A stretch of DNA of 64,000 nucleotides, taken from Caulobacteraceae bacterium (GTDB lineage Bacteria; Pseudomonadota; Alphaproteobacteria; Caulobacterales; Caulobacteraceae). The number at the start of each line of letters is the position of its first letter. Within the stretch, counting starts at the first letter, position 1. The translations under genes and the position numbers were made by a program. The notes below the pieces were generated by a model that did no database searches, had not been told where the DNA came from, and saw only the letters and a program-made list of their open reading frames with translations. The stretch covers positions 1 through 64,000 of the forward strand of contig JAIESL010000057.1 in the NCBI GenBank assembly GCA_019746095.1. The letters run 5' to 3'. Below are positions 53,493-63,330 of this stretch, piece by piece.

Positions 53493-53929
53493 CCGCGCAT
53501 AGCCTCGATTCCGCGATTGGCCAGGTGGTCAGCACGTTCGTTGAGCTCATGGCCGGCATGGCCCTTGACCCAGTGCCATTTCACCTCGTGCCGGGCGCGG
53601 GCGGCGTCGAGGCGTTTCCACAGGTCCTCGTTCTTGACCGGCTTCTTCTCGGCCGTCTTCCAGCCGCGCGCCTTCCACGGCCCGATCCATTTGGTGATGC
53701 CGTCCATGACGTAGCGGCTGTCGGTGTGCAGATCGACGCGGCACGGCCGGGTCAGGGCCTCGAGCGCCATTATGGCCCCCATCAGCTCCATGCGGTTGTT
53801 GGTGGTCAGGGGCTCGCCGCCGCACAGTTCCTTTTCGTGACCGCCACCGGTCTGCAGGATCGCGCCCCAGCCGCCGGGGCCGGGATTGCCCTTGCAGGCA
53901 CCATCGGTGTGGATGATCACGTGACTCAT
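53489..53929 (-). CDS. rnhA: ribonuclease HI
   Basis: RnhA cleaves the RNA strand of RNA:DNA hybrids. The 146-residue protein has the four acidic residues in [30 protein letters not shown] and [10 protein letters not shown], plus the basic patch [15 protein letters not shown]. It is tail-to-tail with the NfeD gene, overlapping by 4 nt, and divergent from tatA. Confidence 0.97.
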   Translation of the reverse strand: MSHVIIHTDGACKGNPGPGGWGAILQTGGGHEKELCGGEPLTTNNRMELMGAIMALEALTRPCRVDLHTDSRYVMDGITKWIGPWKARGWKTAEKKPVKNEDLWKRLDAARARHEVKWHWVKGHAGHELNERADHLANRGIEAMRG

Positions 53930-54033
53930 GCGCGCCTCCTAACAGGTTCGCTTGGCGTCGCGCCACCGAACCGCCTATATGCGATGCAAGTGTTTGAACG
54001 GGCCGCGCACCGGCCCGAACGAGGAGACGGTTC

Positions 54034-54252
54034 GTGGGTACTATCAGCATCTGGCACTGGGCCCTGGTCGCCATCGTCGCCCTGCTGCTGTTCGGCGGGC
54101 GCGGCAAGCTGTCGGGCCTGATGGGCGACGCAGCCAAGGGCATCAAGGCGTTCAAGGACGGCCTCAAGGACACCGATTCGGACAAGCCGTCGGACGAGCG
54201 GGCGGGTGCCCTGCCCCGGACCAACGCCGAAAAAGAAGACCAGAAATCGTAA
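54034..54252 (+). CDS. tatA: twin-arginine translocase subunit TatA
   Basis: TatA polymerises to form the pore for folded proteins. The 72-residue protein begins [21 protein letters not shown], a single N-terminal helix. The Gly hinge and amphipathic helix [23 protein letters not shown] follow, with a charged tail. It starts at a GTG with GAGGAG 8 nt before. It heads tatA-tatB-tatC, separated from tatB by 29 nt. Confidence 0.95.
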   Translation: MGTISIWHWALVAIVALLLFGGRGKLSGLMGDAAKGIKAFKDGLKDTDSDKPSDERAGALPRTNAEKEDQKS

Positions 54253-54281
54253 GCCCCGCATTGACGTCGGAGACCTGACGG

Positions 54282-54803
54282 ATGGGTGGCCTCGGCCCCG
54301 GTATCGGCGGCTTTGAAATCCTCGTGATCGGCATCGTGGCCCTGCTTGTGGTGGGGCCAAAGGATTTGCCGTTGCTGATGCGCAAGATCGGCAAGGTGAT
54401 GGCCCGCGCCCGGGCCATGGCCAATGATTTCCGCTCGAGCTTCGACGAGATGGCGCGCCAGTCCGAACTGGATGAGCTGCGCAAGGAGGTGCAGGCGCTG
54501 CGCACCGGCCAGGGCATCGTCCCGCTGGGGGCCGAGGCCGAGGCCGCCTTCCGTGAAATCCGCGACGACCTGAACCGGCCGCTGGACGAGCCCGTCATGT
54601 TGGCCGCCCCGGACGAATGGCCCGACACCCCGCCGGTGATGACGCCGCTCGACCCCGTGGCGGCGCCCACGCCGAAAGCCCCGGTCAAGGCCGCGACCAA
54701 ATCCCGCAAGTCACCGGCGAAGGCGGGTGACGCCCCGGCGGTCTCCCGCAAGACCGCCAGCGGCACCGCGCGGTCCGCCCGTTCGAGGAAGGGCGAGCTG
54801 TGA
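54282..54803 (+). CDS. tatB: twin-arginine translocase subunit TatB
   Basis: TatB forms the substrate receptor with TatC. The 173-residue protein has the N-terminal helix GFEILVIGIVALLVVGPKDLP, an amphipathic helix (about 30-75, LLMRKIGKVMARARAMANDF) and a long Pro/Ala/Lys-rich tail. The VVGPKDLP hinge distinguishes it from TatA. The stop overlaps the tatC GTG by four bases. Confidence 0.95.
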   Translation: MGGLGPGIGGFEILVIGIVALLVVGPKDLPLLMRKIGKVMARARAMANDFRSSFDEMARQSELDELRKEVQALRTGQGIVPLGAEAEAAFREIRDDLNRPLDEPVMLAAPDEWPDTPPVMTPLDPVAAPTPKAPVKAATKSRKSPAKAGDAPAVSRKTASGTARSARSRKGEL

Positions 54804-55684
54804 GCCGGCACGAGGCCGACGAGGCCGAGATCGAGGCGTCACGCGCGCCCCTGATGGATCACCTGATCGAGTTGCGCGGGCGGCTGGTGATCTGCGTGGT
54901 CGCCTTCATCCTCGCCTTCTTCGTCTGTTTCGCCTTCGCCGAGCCGTTGTACATCTTCCTCGTGAAGCCGTTTGCGGCGGCCGCGGCCTTCCACCAGGCG
55001 GTGGGGCCCCATGGCCACGTCTCGCCACTGGACCTGATCATGGGCACGGCCGGGCTGATGCCCCTGCCCGGCGTCGACGGCCAGACGGTCAATCTGATCT
55101 ACACAGCGCCGCTGGAAATCCTGTTCACCAAGATGAAGCTGGCCGGCTTCGGAGCCATTGTCCTGGCCTTCCCGGTCCTCGCCTGGCAGCTCTACCGGTT
55201 CGTGGCCCCGGGCCTCTACCGGAATGAAAAGGGGGCCTTCCTGCCCTTCCTGGTGGCGGCGCCCCTGCTGTTCACCCTGGGGGCCGCGCTGGTCTATTTC
55301 GTCATGCTGCCGTTCGTCATGTGGTTCTCCCTGAGCCAGCAGATCACCGGCGGCGGCGTCTCGGCCGCCCTGCTGCCCAAGGTGTCGGACTATCTGAATC
55401 TGGTCACCGCCCTGATCCTGGCCTTCGGCCTGTGCTTCCAGCTGCCGGTGGTGATGACCCTGCTGGGTCTGGCCGGGATGATTTCCTCCCGGCTGATGGC
55501 CGAGGGTCGCCGCTATGCGATCATGGCCGTGGTCGTGGTCGCCGCCGTGGTGACACCGCCCGATCCGATCAGCCAGATCATGCTCGCCATACCCCTGGTG
55601 CTGCTCTACGAAGTTTCTATCTGGTGTGTGCGGCTGATCGAACTGCGGCGCAAGAAGGCGGATGCGGCCGAGGGCCTGGCCTGA
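54800..55684 (+). CDS. tatC: twin-arginine translocase subunit TatC
   Basis: TatC recognises twin-arginine signals. The 294-residue protein has six transmembrane helices and the conserved LMDHLIELRGRLV near the N-terminus and FPVLAWQLYRFVAPGLYRNEK in the middle. It starts at a GTG overlapping the tatB stop (GTGA). The N-terminal 12 residues are acidic. A small lipoprotein gene follows 68 nt later. Confidence 0.96.
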   Translation: MSRHEADEAEIEASRAPLMDHLIELRGRLVICVVAFILAFFVCFAFAEPLYIFLVKPFAAAAAFHQAVGPHGHVSPLDLIMGTAGLMPLPGVDGQTVNLIYTAPLEILFTKMKLAGFGAIVLAFPVLAWQLYRFVAPGLYRNEKGAFLPFLVAAPLLFTLGAALVYFVMLPFVMWFSLSQQITGGGVSAALLPKVSDYLNLVTALILAFGLCFQLPVVMTLLGLAGMISSRLMAEGRRYAIMAVVVVAAVVTPPDPISQIMLAIPLVLLYEVSIWCVRLIELRRKKADAAEGLA

Positions 55685-55752
55685 GCCGCGGGCCCACCGG
55701 AACCTCCAGAGAGCGTGGCCGTTTGCATCGGGTTCCCTTCAGGAGTCCGAGC

Positions 55753-56025
55753 ATGATCACCGCCCATCGCCTCATCAGCGTCGTCGCCCTCGGCGCCGTC
55801 GCCTTCGCCACCGCGGCCTGCACCCCGGCAGACAACACCGCCGACCGCGCCACGGAGACGACCATCGTCGAGACCCGGGAAGTCCCGGCCGCCCCGATCG
55901 TGATCGAGCGCGAGGTCGCTGTCCCCTCGCCTCCCGTGGTCATCGAAAGCGACCGCCGCGAGGGCGACACCACGACCGTGCGCGCGGGCTCGAATGGCCT
56001 CGAGGTCGAGACGACCAACCGCTAA
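55753..56025 (+). CDS. small predicted lipoprotein
   Basis: This 90-residue protein starts at ATG 55753 with AGGAG 7 nt upstream. It has a lipoprotein signal peptide ending in TAAC (Cys about 22) and a mature part rich in Val, Glu, Pro and Thr (for example APIVIEREVAVPSPPVVIE) with no recognised domain. It sounds like a small envelope lipoprotein with an extended tail. No function is known to me. A terminator-like hairpin follows 22 nt after the stop. Confidence 0.75.
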   Translation: MITAHRLISVVALGAVAFATAACTPADNTADRATETTIVETREVPAAPIVIEREVAVPSPPVVIESDRREGDTTTVRAGSNGLEVETTNR

Positions 56026-56047
56026 GGGGCAGAAAGCCATAAAGAAA

Positions 56048-56079
56048 ACGGCGCCGGACAGTTTCCCGTCCGGCGCCGT
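56048..56079 (-). terminator. intrinsic terminator of glnA (also faces the lipoprotein gene)
   Basis: A perfect 12-bp stem (ACGGCGCCGGAC 56048-56059 / GTCCGGCGCCGT 56068-56079) with an 8-nt loop is followed, reading the minus strand, by TTTTCTTTA. That is a good Rho-independent terminator for glnA. On the plus strand only a weak CCTTCGTTC tract follows, so it may act on the lipoprotein gene less efficiently. Confidence 0.85.
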
Positions 56080-56103
56080 CCTTCGTTCAGCCTCAGCCGC
56101 CGA

Positions 56104-57510
56104 TCAGCAGCTGTAGTACATGTCGAATTCGACCGGGTGCGGGTGCAGTTGCAGGCGCATCACCTCTTCCATCTTCAGCTCGATATAGCTGTCGATGAAG
56201 TCGTCATCCATGACGCCGCCCTTCTTGAGGAAGGCGCGGTCCTGGTCGAGGTTGTCGAGTGCTTCCTTCAGCGAGCCGCAGACCTCGGGGATCGAGCCGC
56301 GCTCTTCCGGCGGCAGGTCGTAGAGGTTCTTGTCGGCCGGCGCGCCCGGATCGATGCGGTTCTCGATCCCGTCGAGGCCGGCCATCAGCAGGGCGACGAA
56401 GGTCAGATAGGGGTTGCCCATCGGATCGGGGAAGCGGGCTTCGATCCGCTTGGCCTTCGGCGAATTGACCCACGGAATACGGATCGAGGCCGAGCGGTTG
56501 CGCGACGAATAGGCCAGTTTGACCGGGGCTTCATAGCCGGGGACCAGCCGCTTGTAGGAGTTGGTGGTCGAGTTGGCGAAGGCGTTGATGGCCTTGGCGT
56601 GTTTGATGATGCCGCCGATGTACCAGAGACAGAGGTCCGACAGGCCGGCGTATTTGTCACCCGCGAACAGCGGCTTGCCGTCACGCCAGATCGACTGGTG
56701 CACATGCATGCCCGAGCCGTTGTCGCCGAAGGTCGGCTTGGCCATGAAGGTCGCCGACTTGCCGTAGGCGGCGGCGACGTTGTGGATGACGTATTTGTAG
56801 AGCTGCAGGCGGTCGGCCATGGTCAGCAGGTCGCTGAACCTGAGGCCCAGTTCGTGCTGGGCCGGGGCGACCTCGTGGTGGTGCTTCTCGGGCTGCATGC
56901 CCAGATCGCGCATCACGCCCAGCATCTCGCCGCGCAGGTCCTGGGCGCTGTCGGTCGGGTTGACCGGGAAATAGCCGCCCTTGTGCGTCGGGCGGTGGCC
57001 CATATTGCCTTCGGAATACTCGGCACCCGTATTGGCCGGCAGTTCGATGGAATCGTAGGTGTAGCCCGTGTCGTGCGGGGCCGTGCTCCAGCGCACGTCG
57101 TCGAAGATGAAGAACTCGGCTTCCGGACCGAAGAATACGGTGTCGCCCACGCCAGACGACTGGACATAGGCCAGGGCCTTCTTGGCCATCGAGCGGCTGT
57201 CGCGGTTGTAGGGCTCGCCGGTATCCGGGTTCAGCACGTCGCAGAACAGGAACAGGGTGGTCTGCTGGTAGAACGGATCGATCCAGAAGCCGTTCAGGTC
57301 CGGCTTGAGCAGCATGTCGGACTCATTGATCGCCTTCCAGCCGGCGATCGAGGAACCGTCGAACATCGTCCCCTCTTCGAGGAACTCCTCATCGACCAGG
57401 TCGATGTCGAAGGTGACGTGCTGCATCCGACCCTTGGTGTCGGTGAAACGGAGATCGACGTATTTTACGTCCTTCTCCTTGATCTCCTTGAGAATCTTGC
57501 CGGCGCTCAT
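56104..57510 (-). CDS. glnA: type I glutamine synthetase
   Basis: GlnA makes glutamine from glutamate and ammonia. The 468-residue dodecameric GSI-beta type has [29 protein letters not shown], the metal/ATP block [10 protein letters not shown]-like [12 protein letters not shown], and the adenylylation site loop [10 protein letters not shown], whose Tyr is the GlnE target. The SD AGGA lies about 10 nt before the ATG. It follows glnB on the minus strand with a hairpin between, the standard glnBA arrangement of alphaproteobacteria. Confidence 0.97.
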   Translation of the reverse strand: MSAGKILKEIKEKDVKYVDLRFTDTKGRMQHVTFDIDLVDEEFLEEGTMFDGSSIAGWKAINESDMLLKPDLNGFWIDPFYQQTTLFLFCDVLNPDTGEPYNRDSRSMAKKALAYVQSSGVGDTVFFGPEAEFFIFDDVRWSTAPHDTGYTYDSIELPANTGAEYSEGNMGHRPTHKGGYFPVNPTDSAQDLRGEMLGVMRDLGMQPEKHHHEVAPAQHELGLRFSDLLTMADRLQLYKYVIHNVAAAYGKSATFMAKPTFGDNGSGMHVHQSIWRDGKPLFAGDKYAGLSDLCLWYIGGIIKHAKAINAFANSTTNSYKRLVPGYEAPVKLAYSSRNRSASIRIPWVNSPKAKRIEARFPDPMGNPYLTFVALLMAGLDGIENRIDPGAPADKNLYDLPPEERGSIPEVCGSLKEALDNLDQDRAFLKKGGVMDDDFIDSYIELKMEEVMRLQLHPHPVEFDMYYSC

Positions 57511-57542
57511 GTCTGATGGGTCCTGTCTGGCGGGGGAGGAAG

Positions 57543-57571
57543 AAAAACGGCCGCGCCTTGCGGAGCGGCCG
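57543..57571 (-). terminator. terminator-like hairpin between glnB and glnA
   Basis: On the minus strand a 7-bp GC stem (57565-57571 with 57548-57554, loop 10 nt) is followed by TTTTTCTT. It lies 14 nt after the glnB stop and 33 nt before the glnA start. It should terminate part of the transcription from the glnB promoter, or act as an attenuator, leaving glnA to depend on read-through or a second promoter. Confidence 0.75.
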
Positions 57572-57584
57572 GACGAAGGTGGGG

Positions 57585-58880
<1,296 letters not shown>

Positions 58881-58945
58881 TTACGACGGTTCAATTCGTC
58901 ACCGAACCAGCCTATCTCCACGGCTCCCCTGCCGGAGCCGCCGTC

Positions 58946-59713
58946 TTGTTGATCGTCCTGTCCCCGGCCAAGCGGCTGGATTTCACCGAAGCCGACCCCG
59001 CCCTGCCCGCGAGTGAGCGCCGTTTCCTCGAGGATACGGCATCCCTGGCGCGGACCGCGCGCGCCCGCTCCGTGTCCGAGCTGCGCCAGCTGATGGGGAT
59101 CTCCGACGATCTGGCGCGACTGAACCGCGAGCGGTTCCAGGCCTTCGACCCGGACTCCCTGGACGGGGTGCAGGCGGTGCTCGCCTTTGCAGGCGACGTC
59201 TATGAGGGGCTGGGCGCGCGCGAGCTGGACGCGGCGTCGCTGGGGTGGGCCCAGGACCATGTGCGCATCCTGTCGGGTCTGTACGGCCTGCTGCGGCCCC
59301 TGGACCGCATCCAGCCCTACAGGCTGGAGATGGGCACGCGGCTGAAGACCCGGCGTGGGTCCAGCCTGTACGACTTCTGGGGCGACCGCCTCTCGGCCTG
59401 CCTGAACGCCGATGCCGAGGGTCAGGGCCGGCGCACGGTGGTGAACCTCGCCAGCCAGGAATATTTCGGGGCCATCGACGCCCGGGCGCTGAAGCTGCCG
59501 GTGGTGACGCCGCAGTTCCGGGAATCGAAGGACGGCGAGAGCCGGATCATCTCCTTCTTCGCCAAGAAGGCCCGCGGCGGCATGACCCGGTTCGCCATCG
59601 ATGAGCGGATCGAGAAGGCTGAGGACCTCAAGGCCTTCGATCGCGACGGCTACCGTTTTGACAAGGCGGCCTCGAGCGAGACAGAGTGGATATTCAGCAG
59701 ATCGGGAAATTAA
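58946..59713 (+). CDS. yaaA: YaaA family peroxide stress protein
   Basis: This 255-residue protein of the YaaA/UPF0246 (DUF328) family limits free iron and oxidative damage in E. coli. Family features are LIVLSPAKRLDF at the start, FAGDVYEGLGARELD, GLYGLLRPLDRIQPYRLEMG and NLASQEYF. It begins at TTG 58946 (a second TTG lies one codon later); no ATG is near and family proteins begin exactly here. It lies 74 nt downstream of nnrD on the same strand. Confidence 0.93.
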   Translation: MLIVLSPAKRLDFTEADPALPASERRFLEDTASLARTARARSVSELRQLMGISDDLARLNRERFQAFDPDSLDGVQAVLAFAGDVYEGLGARELDAASLGWAQDHVRILSGLYGLLRPLDRIQPYRLEMGTRLKTRRGSSLYDFWGDRLSACLNADAEGQGRRTVVNLASQEYFGAIDARALKLPVVTPQFRESKDGESRIISFFAKKARGGMTRFAIDERIEKAEDLKAFDRDGYRFDKAASSETEWIFSRSGN

Positions 59714-59784
59714 TCCCGACTGTCGCCTTCGCAACAGCGAACAGCTAGGCTGGCGACACCAGACTGACAGACGGACGAGACCCC

Positions 59785-60633
59785 ATGTTCCAATGGCCCA
59801 AACGCGGCGACGGCTCCGAGACAGCCAGAGAGCCTTTCCGCGACATCGGCGACCTGAAGGGCCAGGTGGCGGTGATCTCGGGCTCGACCTCCGGCATCGG
59901 CCTGGCCTTCGCCCGTGCCATCGCCTCACGCGGCGGCGATGTGGTCCTGAACGGCCTCGGCGACCCCTCCGAGATCGAGCGTACCCGGTCTGAGCTGGAG
60001 GCCAGCTGCGGCGTGCAGGTGCGCTACCACGCGGCCAACATGCTGCGCGGCGACGAAGTCGCGGACATGGTGGCCTATGGAAAGCATCAGCTGGGCCGGG
60101 TCGACATCCTGATCAACAATGCCGGCATCCAGCATGTCGAGGCGGTGGAGAAATTCCCGTCCGACAAATGGGAACAGATCATCGCCATCAACCTGTCCTC
60201 GACCTTCTACGCCACCCGGGCAGCCATACCGATCATGAAGGCGCAGGGGCGCGGGCGGATCATCAATGTCGCCTCGGCCCATGGTCTGGTCGCGAGCCCG
60301 TTCAAATCGGCCTATGTGGCGGCCAAGCACGGTGTTCTCGGCTTCACCAAGACGGTGGCGCTGGAAGTGGCGCAGGACAACATCACCTGCAACGCCATCT
60401 GCCCCGGCTTTGTCGAGACGCCCATCGTCGAAAAGCAGATCGCCGACCAGGCCCGAACGCGCGGGATGTCGAAGGAGACGGTGCTCAAGGACATCATCCT
60501 CGGCTCCCAGCCGACCAAGCGGTTCGTCACCACTGACGAACTGACCGGGATGATGCTCTATCTGGTCAGCGACCTCGGGGCCTCGGCCAACGGGGCCAGC
60601 TTCTCGATCGACGGCGGCTGGACGGCGCAGTGA
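59785..60633 (+). CDS. 3-hydroxybutyrate dehydrogenase-like SDR
   Basis: This 282-residue NAD-dependent short-chain dehydrogenase closely follows 3-hydroxybutyrate dehydrogenase sequences: SGSTSGIGLAFARA, ILINNAGIQHVEAVEKFP, ASAHGLVASPFKSAYVAAKHG with the catalytic Ser, Tyr and Lys, and NAICPGFVETPIVEKQI. About 20 extra N-terminal residues precede the Rossmann fold. The likely reaction is interconversion of 3-hydroxybutyrate and acetoacetate in PHB turnover. It overlaps the next gene as GTGA. Confidence 0.9.
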   Translation: MFQWPKRGDGSETAREPFRDIGDLKGQVAVISGSTSGIGLAFARAIASRGGDVVLNGLGDPSEIERTRSELEASCGVQVRYHAANMLRGDEVADMVAYGKHQLGRVDILINNAGIQHVEAVEKFPSDKWEQIIAINLSSTFYATRAAIPIMKAQGRGRIINVASAHGLVASPFKSAYVAAKHGVLGFTKTVALEVAQDNITCNAICPGFVETPIVEKQIADQARTRGMSKETVLKDIILGSQPTKRFVTTDELTGMMLYLVSDLGASANGASFSIDGGWTAQ

Positions 60634-61190
60634 GCCCTGGCCCTGATCTCAGGGCAGGCTCTGCGCTTTCGGCGCCGGACGGCACCGTCCGGATCATTGC
60701 CAGTACCCTCGAGACCCTGGATGCAGAGGAAGACGGCGGCCCGGCCCTGGCGCGCGCATTGAAGGTGGCAGACCCGCTCAGCTGGCCGCCGGAACATAAC
60801 GACGCCTCGACCCGCGACTGGATGCGGTCGCTGATCCGTGACCATCCGAACCGCCCGGGCTGGGGCAGCTGGTATATCCTGGCCAACGGCCGGCCGGTGG
60901 GTATCTGCGGCTACAGGGGTCCACCGGACGATTCAGGCTGCGTCGAAATCGGCTATTCGGTTGTCGAAGGCGATCAGCGGCAAGGCCATGCCGGCCGGGC
61001 GGTGACCCTGCTGGTCGGGCGGGCATTCGGTGATCCGCAGGTGACCGTGATCGCGGCGCAGACCTTGCCCGCCCTTATCGCTTCACAACGGGTTCTGACC
61101 CGGAAGGGGTTCGTCCTTGCCGGTTCCAGCTTCGATGCCGAGGTCGGCGAAATCCTGCGCTTTGAGCTGAACCGGCCTCAGCCGACATAG
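60630..61190 (+). CDS. GNAT family N-acetyltransferase
   Basis: This 186-residue protein has a GNAT fold similar to RimJ/RimL-like acetyltransferases: IGYSVVEGDQRQGHAGRAVTLLVG contains the acetyl-CoA loop (QRQGHAG), and IAAQTLPALIASQRVLTRKGF is the later conserved stretch. The substrate is unknown. It starts at a GTG overlapping the SDR stop, and its 3' end overlaps the convergent Sua5 gene by 13 nt. Confidence 0.88.
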   Translation: MSPGPDLRAGSALSAPDGTVRIIASTLETLDAEEDGGPALARALKVADPLSWPPEHNDASTRDWMRSLIRDHPNRPGWGSWYILANGRPVGICGYRGPPDDSGCVEIGYSVVEGDQRQGHAGRAVTLLVGRAFGDPQVTVIAAQTLPALIASQRVLTRKGFVLAGSSFDAEVGEILRFELNRPQPT

Positions 61191-62089
61191 CCCGCCGCCC
61201 GCTTCAGCCGGTCGTTGATCGCCTCGCCGAGACCGGTCGGAGGAATGGGCGACACCGCTATCCCTGACGGCCGCTCGCGGTCGGCCTCGCGCAGCCGGCG
61301 GAACAGGTTGGCGGCCGCCTCGCGCAGGTCACCGGTGGGGCTCAGGCTCCAGCGGGGTTCACCGGTACCGGGGCCGAAGCCGAGCAGGATTTCGCCGTCG
61401 CGCGCCGCTTCCGCCTCGATCCGGACCGGCGCGTCCGGCGCATAGTGCAGGGTCATCCGGCCGGGTGAGCGATGCCCCTCCCCGCCCCGGTCCAGAGGGC
61501 CGACGATGGCCTCGATCTCGTCGCGGGTGACCGAACCGGGGCGCAGCAGGGACACCCGGCCGTCCAGCACTGAGACCACGGTGCTCTCCACCCCGACCGC
61601 GCAGTTCCCGCCGTCGATCACCGCCGCGGCGAAGGCTCCCGTCTCCTCGACCGCATCGGCAAAGGTGGTGGGGCTGGGGCGTCCCGAGCGATTGGCAGAA
61701 GGTGCGACGACCGGGCGGCCGAAAGCGGCGATGACGGCGCGGGCACGGGCATGGCCGGGTACCCGCACGGCAACGCTGTCCAGACCGGCACGGGCCAGGT
61801 CACAGACCCGCTCGCGATCGCGGACCGGGGCCACGATCGTCAGGGGGCCCGGCCAGAAGGCCTCGGCCAGGGCGCGGGCCCGGGCGTCGAACACGGCAAT
61901 GGCCTCGGCCTGAACGGCGTCAGCGACATGGGCGATCAGGGGGTTGAAGCGCGGCCGTCCCTTGGCCTCGAAGATGGCGGCCACGGCCACGGCATTGCCG
62001 GCATCGGCGGCGAGGCCATAGACCGTCTCGGTCGGGAGAATGACCAGTCGGCCGTCGGAAAGCGCACGAACGGCCCCGGCGTCGGACAC
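61178..62089 (-). CDS. threonylcarbamoyl-AMP synthase (Sua5/YrdC family)
   Basis: This enzyme makes the L-threonylcarbamoyl-AMP used for the t6A modification of tRNA. The 303-residue protein has the YrdC domain (LPTETVYGLAADAGN, KGRPRFNPLIAHV, PLTIVAP, PSANRSGRPSPT) and the extra C-terminal Sua5 domain (about 210-303), so it is the Sua5 type. The GTG at 62089, 2 nt after the YceI stop, is preferred. CTG at 62095 (a CTGA overlap) and TTG at 62155 are also open in frame. Confidence 0.9.
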   Translation of the reverse strand: MSDAGAVRALSDGRLVILPTETVYGLAADAGNAVAVAAIFEAKGRPRFNPLIAHVADAVQAEAIAVFDARARALAEAFWPGPLTIVAPVRDRERVCDLARAGLDSVAVRVPGHARARAVIAAFGRPVVAPSANRSGRPSPTTFADAVEETGAFAAAVIDGGNCAVGVESTVVSVLDGRVSLLRPGSVTRDEIEAIVGPLDRGGEGHRSPGRMTLHYAPDAPVRIEAEAARDGEILLGFGPGTGEPRWSLSPTGDLREAAANLFRRLREADRERPSGIAVSPIPPTGLGEAINDRLKRAAGYVG

Positions 62090-62091
62090 AG

Positions 62092-62673
62092 TCAGCCGCG
62101 CTGCGCCTGAAGCGCCACCCGCACCGTCACCTGTCGTCCGACCAGCCTGTTCCAAGGCCCTGATGTCCCTATGCCGAAATCCGCGCGGTCGAGAGCGAAC
62201 GCACCGGTCAGATGCGCCCGGTCGCCACTGACGCGCAAGTCCACAGGAAAGGTGATCGTCCGGGTCTGGCCCTTGATCGTCACCGCCGCTTCCGCCGTAT
62301 AGCGATCCTCGCCCAGGGGGCGCAGCGCCTGCAGGTCAAGGCGGATGTCGGGATAACGGGCCGAGTCGAGGAAGGCGGGGCCCGTCGCGCGGGAACTCAC
62401 GGCCGCCGGCGACATCTTCAGCGAACGCGACTGAACCACCACCGTCGCCCGGGTGCGGCCCGGACTGTCGGGGTCGAACACCACATCGGCACGCCAGTCC
62501 TCAAAGCGGCCCGTCTGCGAGCCCCCAAAGGCCCGCACGGCCATCTCGATCCGGGATGAGTCCCGCGTGACCGTCCAGGCGGGCGGCACCGCCGCCGCTG
62601 CCGTCAGGAGCAGCAGGCCACAAAGACCTGCAACCCGAAGGGCAAACCGTCCTAATCGCGGCGCGGTATCCAT
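62092..62673 (-). CDS. YceI family exported protein
   Basis: This 193-residue protein has a signal peptide (about 1-28) and a YceI-like lipocalin beta-barrel (about 32-190), with WTVTRDSSRIEMAV and FLDSARYPDIRLD. YceI barrels bind isoprenoid quinones or other lipids in the periplasm. Its start overlaps the cytochrome b561 gene by 22 nt. The cytochrome b561/YceI pair is a known proteobacterial arrangement, which suggests a shared quinone-related role. Confidence 0.92.
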   Translation of the reverse strand: MDTAPRLGRFALRVAGLCGLLLLTAAAAVPPAWTVTRDSSRIEMAVRAFGGSQTGRFEDWRADVVFDPDSPGRTRATVVVQSRSLKMSPAAVSSRATGPAFLDSARYPDIRLDLQALRPLGEDRYTAEAAVTIKGQTRTITFPVDLRVSGDRAHLTGAFALDRADFGIGTSGPWNRLVGRQVTVRVALQAQRG

Positions 62674-63206
62674 GGAATCATCCGGTGAAGGACATTGTCC
62701 TTGTCGACGAACTGATGCTTCAGCGCCGCCAGGACGTGCAGCGCCACCAGCGCATACATACCCTTCATCACCAGTTCGTGCACATCCATCAGCTGCCGCG
62801 ACACGGCACGCCCGCCCTCGATCGGCAGCAGCGGCCAGTTGAACAGGCCGAACCAGCTGATGTCACGGCCCGAGGCCGAGCTGGCCAGCCAGCCGGTCAG
62901 GGGCATGGCAATCAGGGCGACGTAGAAGAGGATGTGGATGCCCTTGGCCAGAAACTTCTCCCAGCCCTTCATCGTCACGGGCATCGGCGGCGCGGGATTG
63001 GCCAGCCGCCAGCCGATCCGGGCCAGGGTGAGGACCAGGACCGTCAGCCCGGCCGCCTTGTGGATCTGGACGAACTCCCGGGAAATGGCCTGCCCCTCCG
63101 TCGCCTCATGCGCAGTGATCAGAAGGACCTGCGACAGGACCATCAGGGCGATGAGCCAGTGAAGGATCACCGAGATGGTGGAATAACGACTGCGGGGCTC
63201 GACCAT
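62652..63206 (-). CDS. cytochrome b561-type membrane protein
   Basis: This 184-residue integral protein has four transmembrane helices. The probable heme-ligand His residues lie in VILHWLIALMVL, VQIHKAAGLTVL, LMDVHELVMKG and ALHVLAALKHQF, typical of the bacterial cytochrome b561 family that moves electrons between quinol and periplasmic acceptors. The start at 63206 is preferred, with GGAGAC upstream; upstream in-frame sequence lacks family match. It overlaps the YceI gene. Confidence 0.92.
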   Translation of the reverse strand: MVEPRSRYSTISVILHWLIALMVLSQVLLITAHEATEGQAISREFVQIHKAAGLTVLVLTLARIGWRLANPAPPMPVTMKGWEKFLAKGIHILFYVALIAMPLTGWLASSASGRDISWFGLFNWPLLPIEGGRAVSRQLMDVHELVMKGMYALVALHVLAALKHQFVDKDNVLHRMIPWIPRRD

Positions 63207-63330
63207 GGGAGGTCTCCTGTATAGGTCACACTTATGGACTAAGTCACAGTGCAGGCCAAGCCCACTTGCGTGCCGTCGCGGCAAGGCGTCAAGAACGTTT
63301 CCCACAAAGCACAACCAGGGCCCTCCGCCG

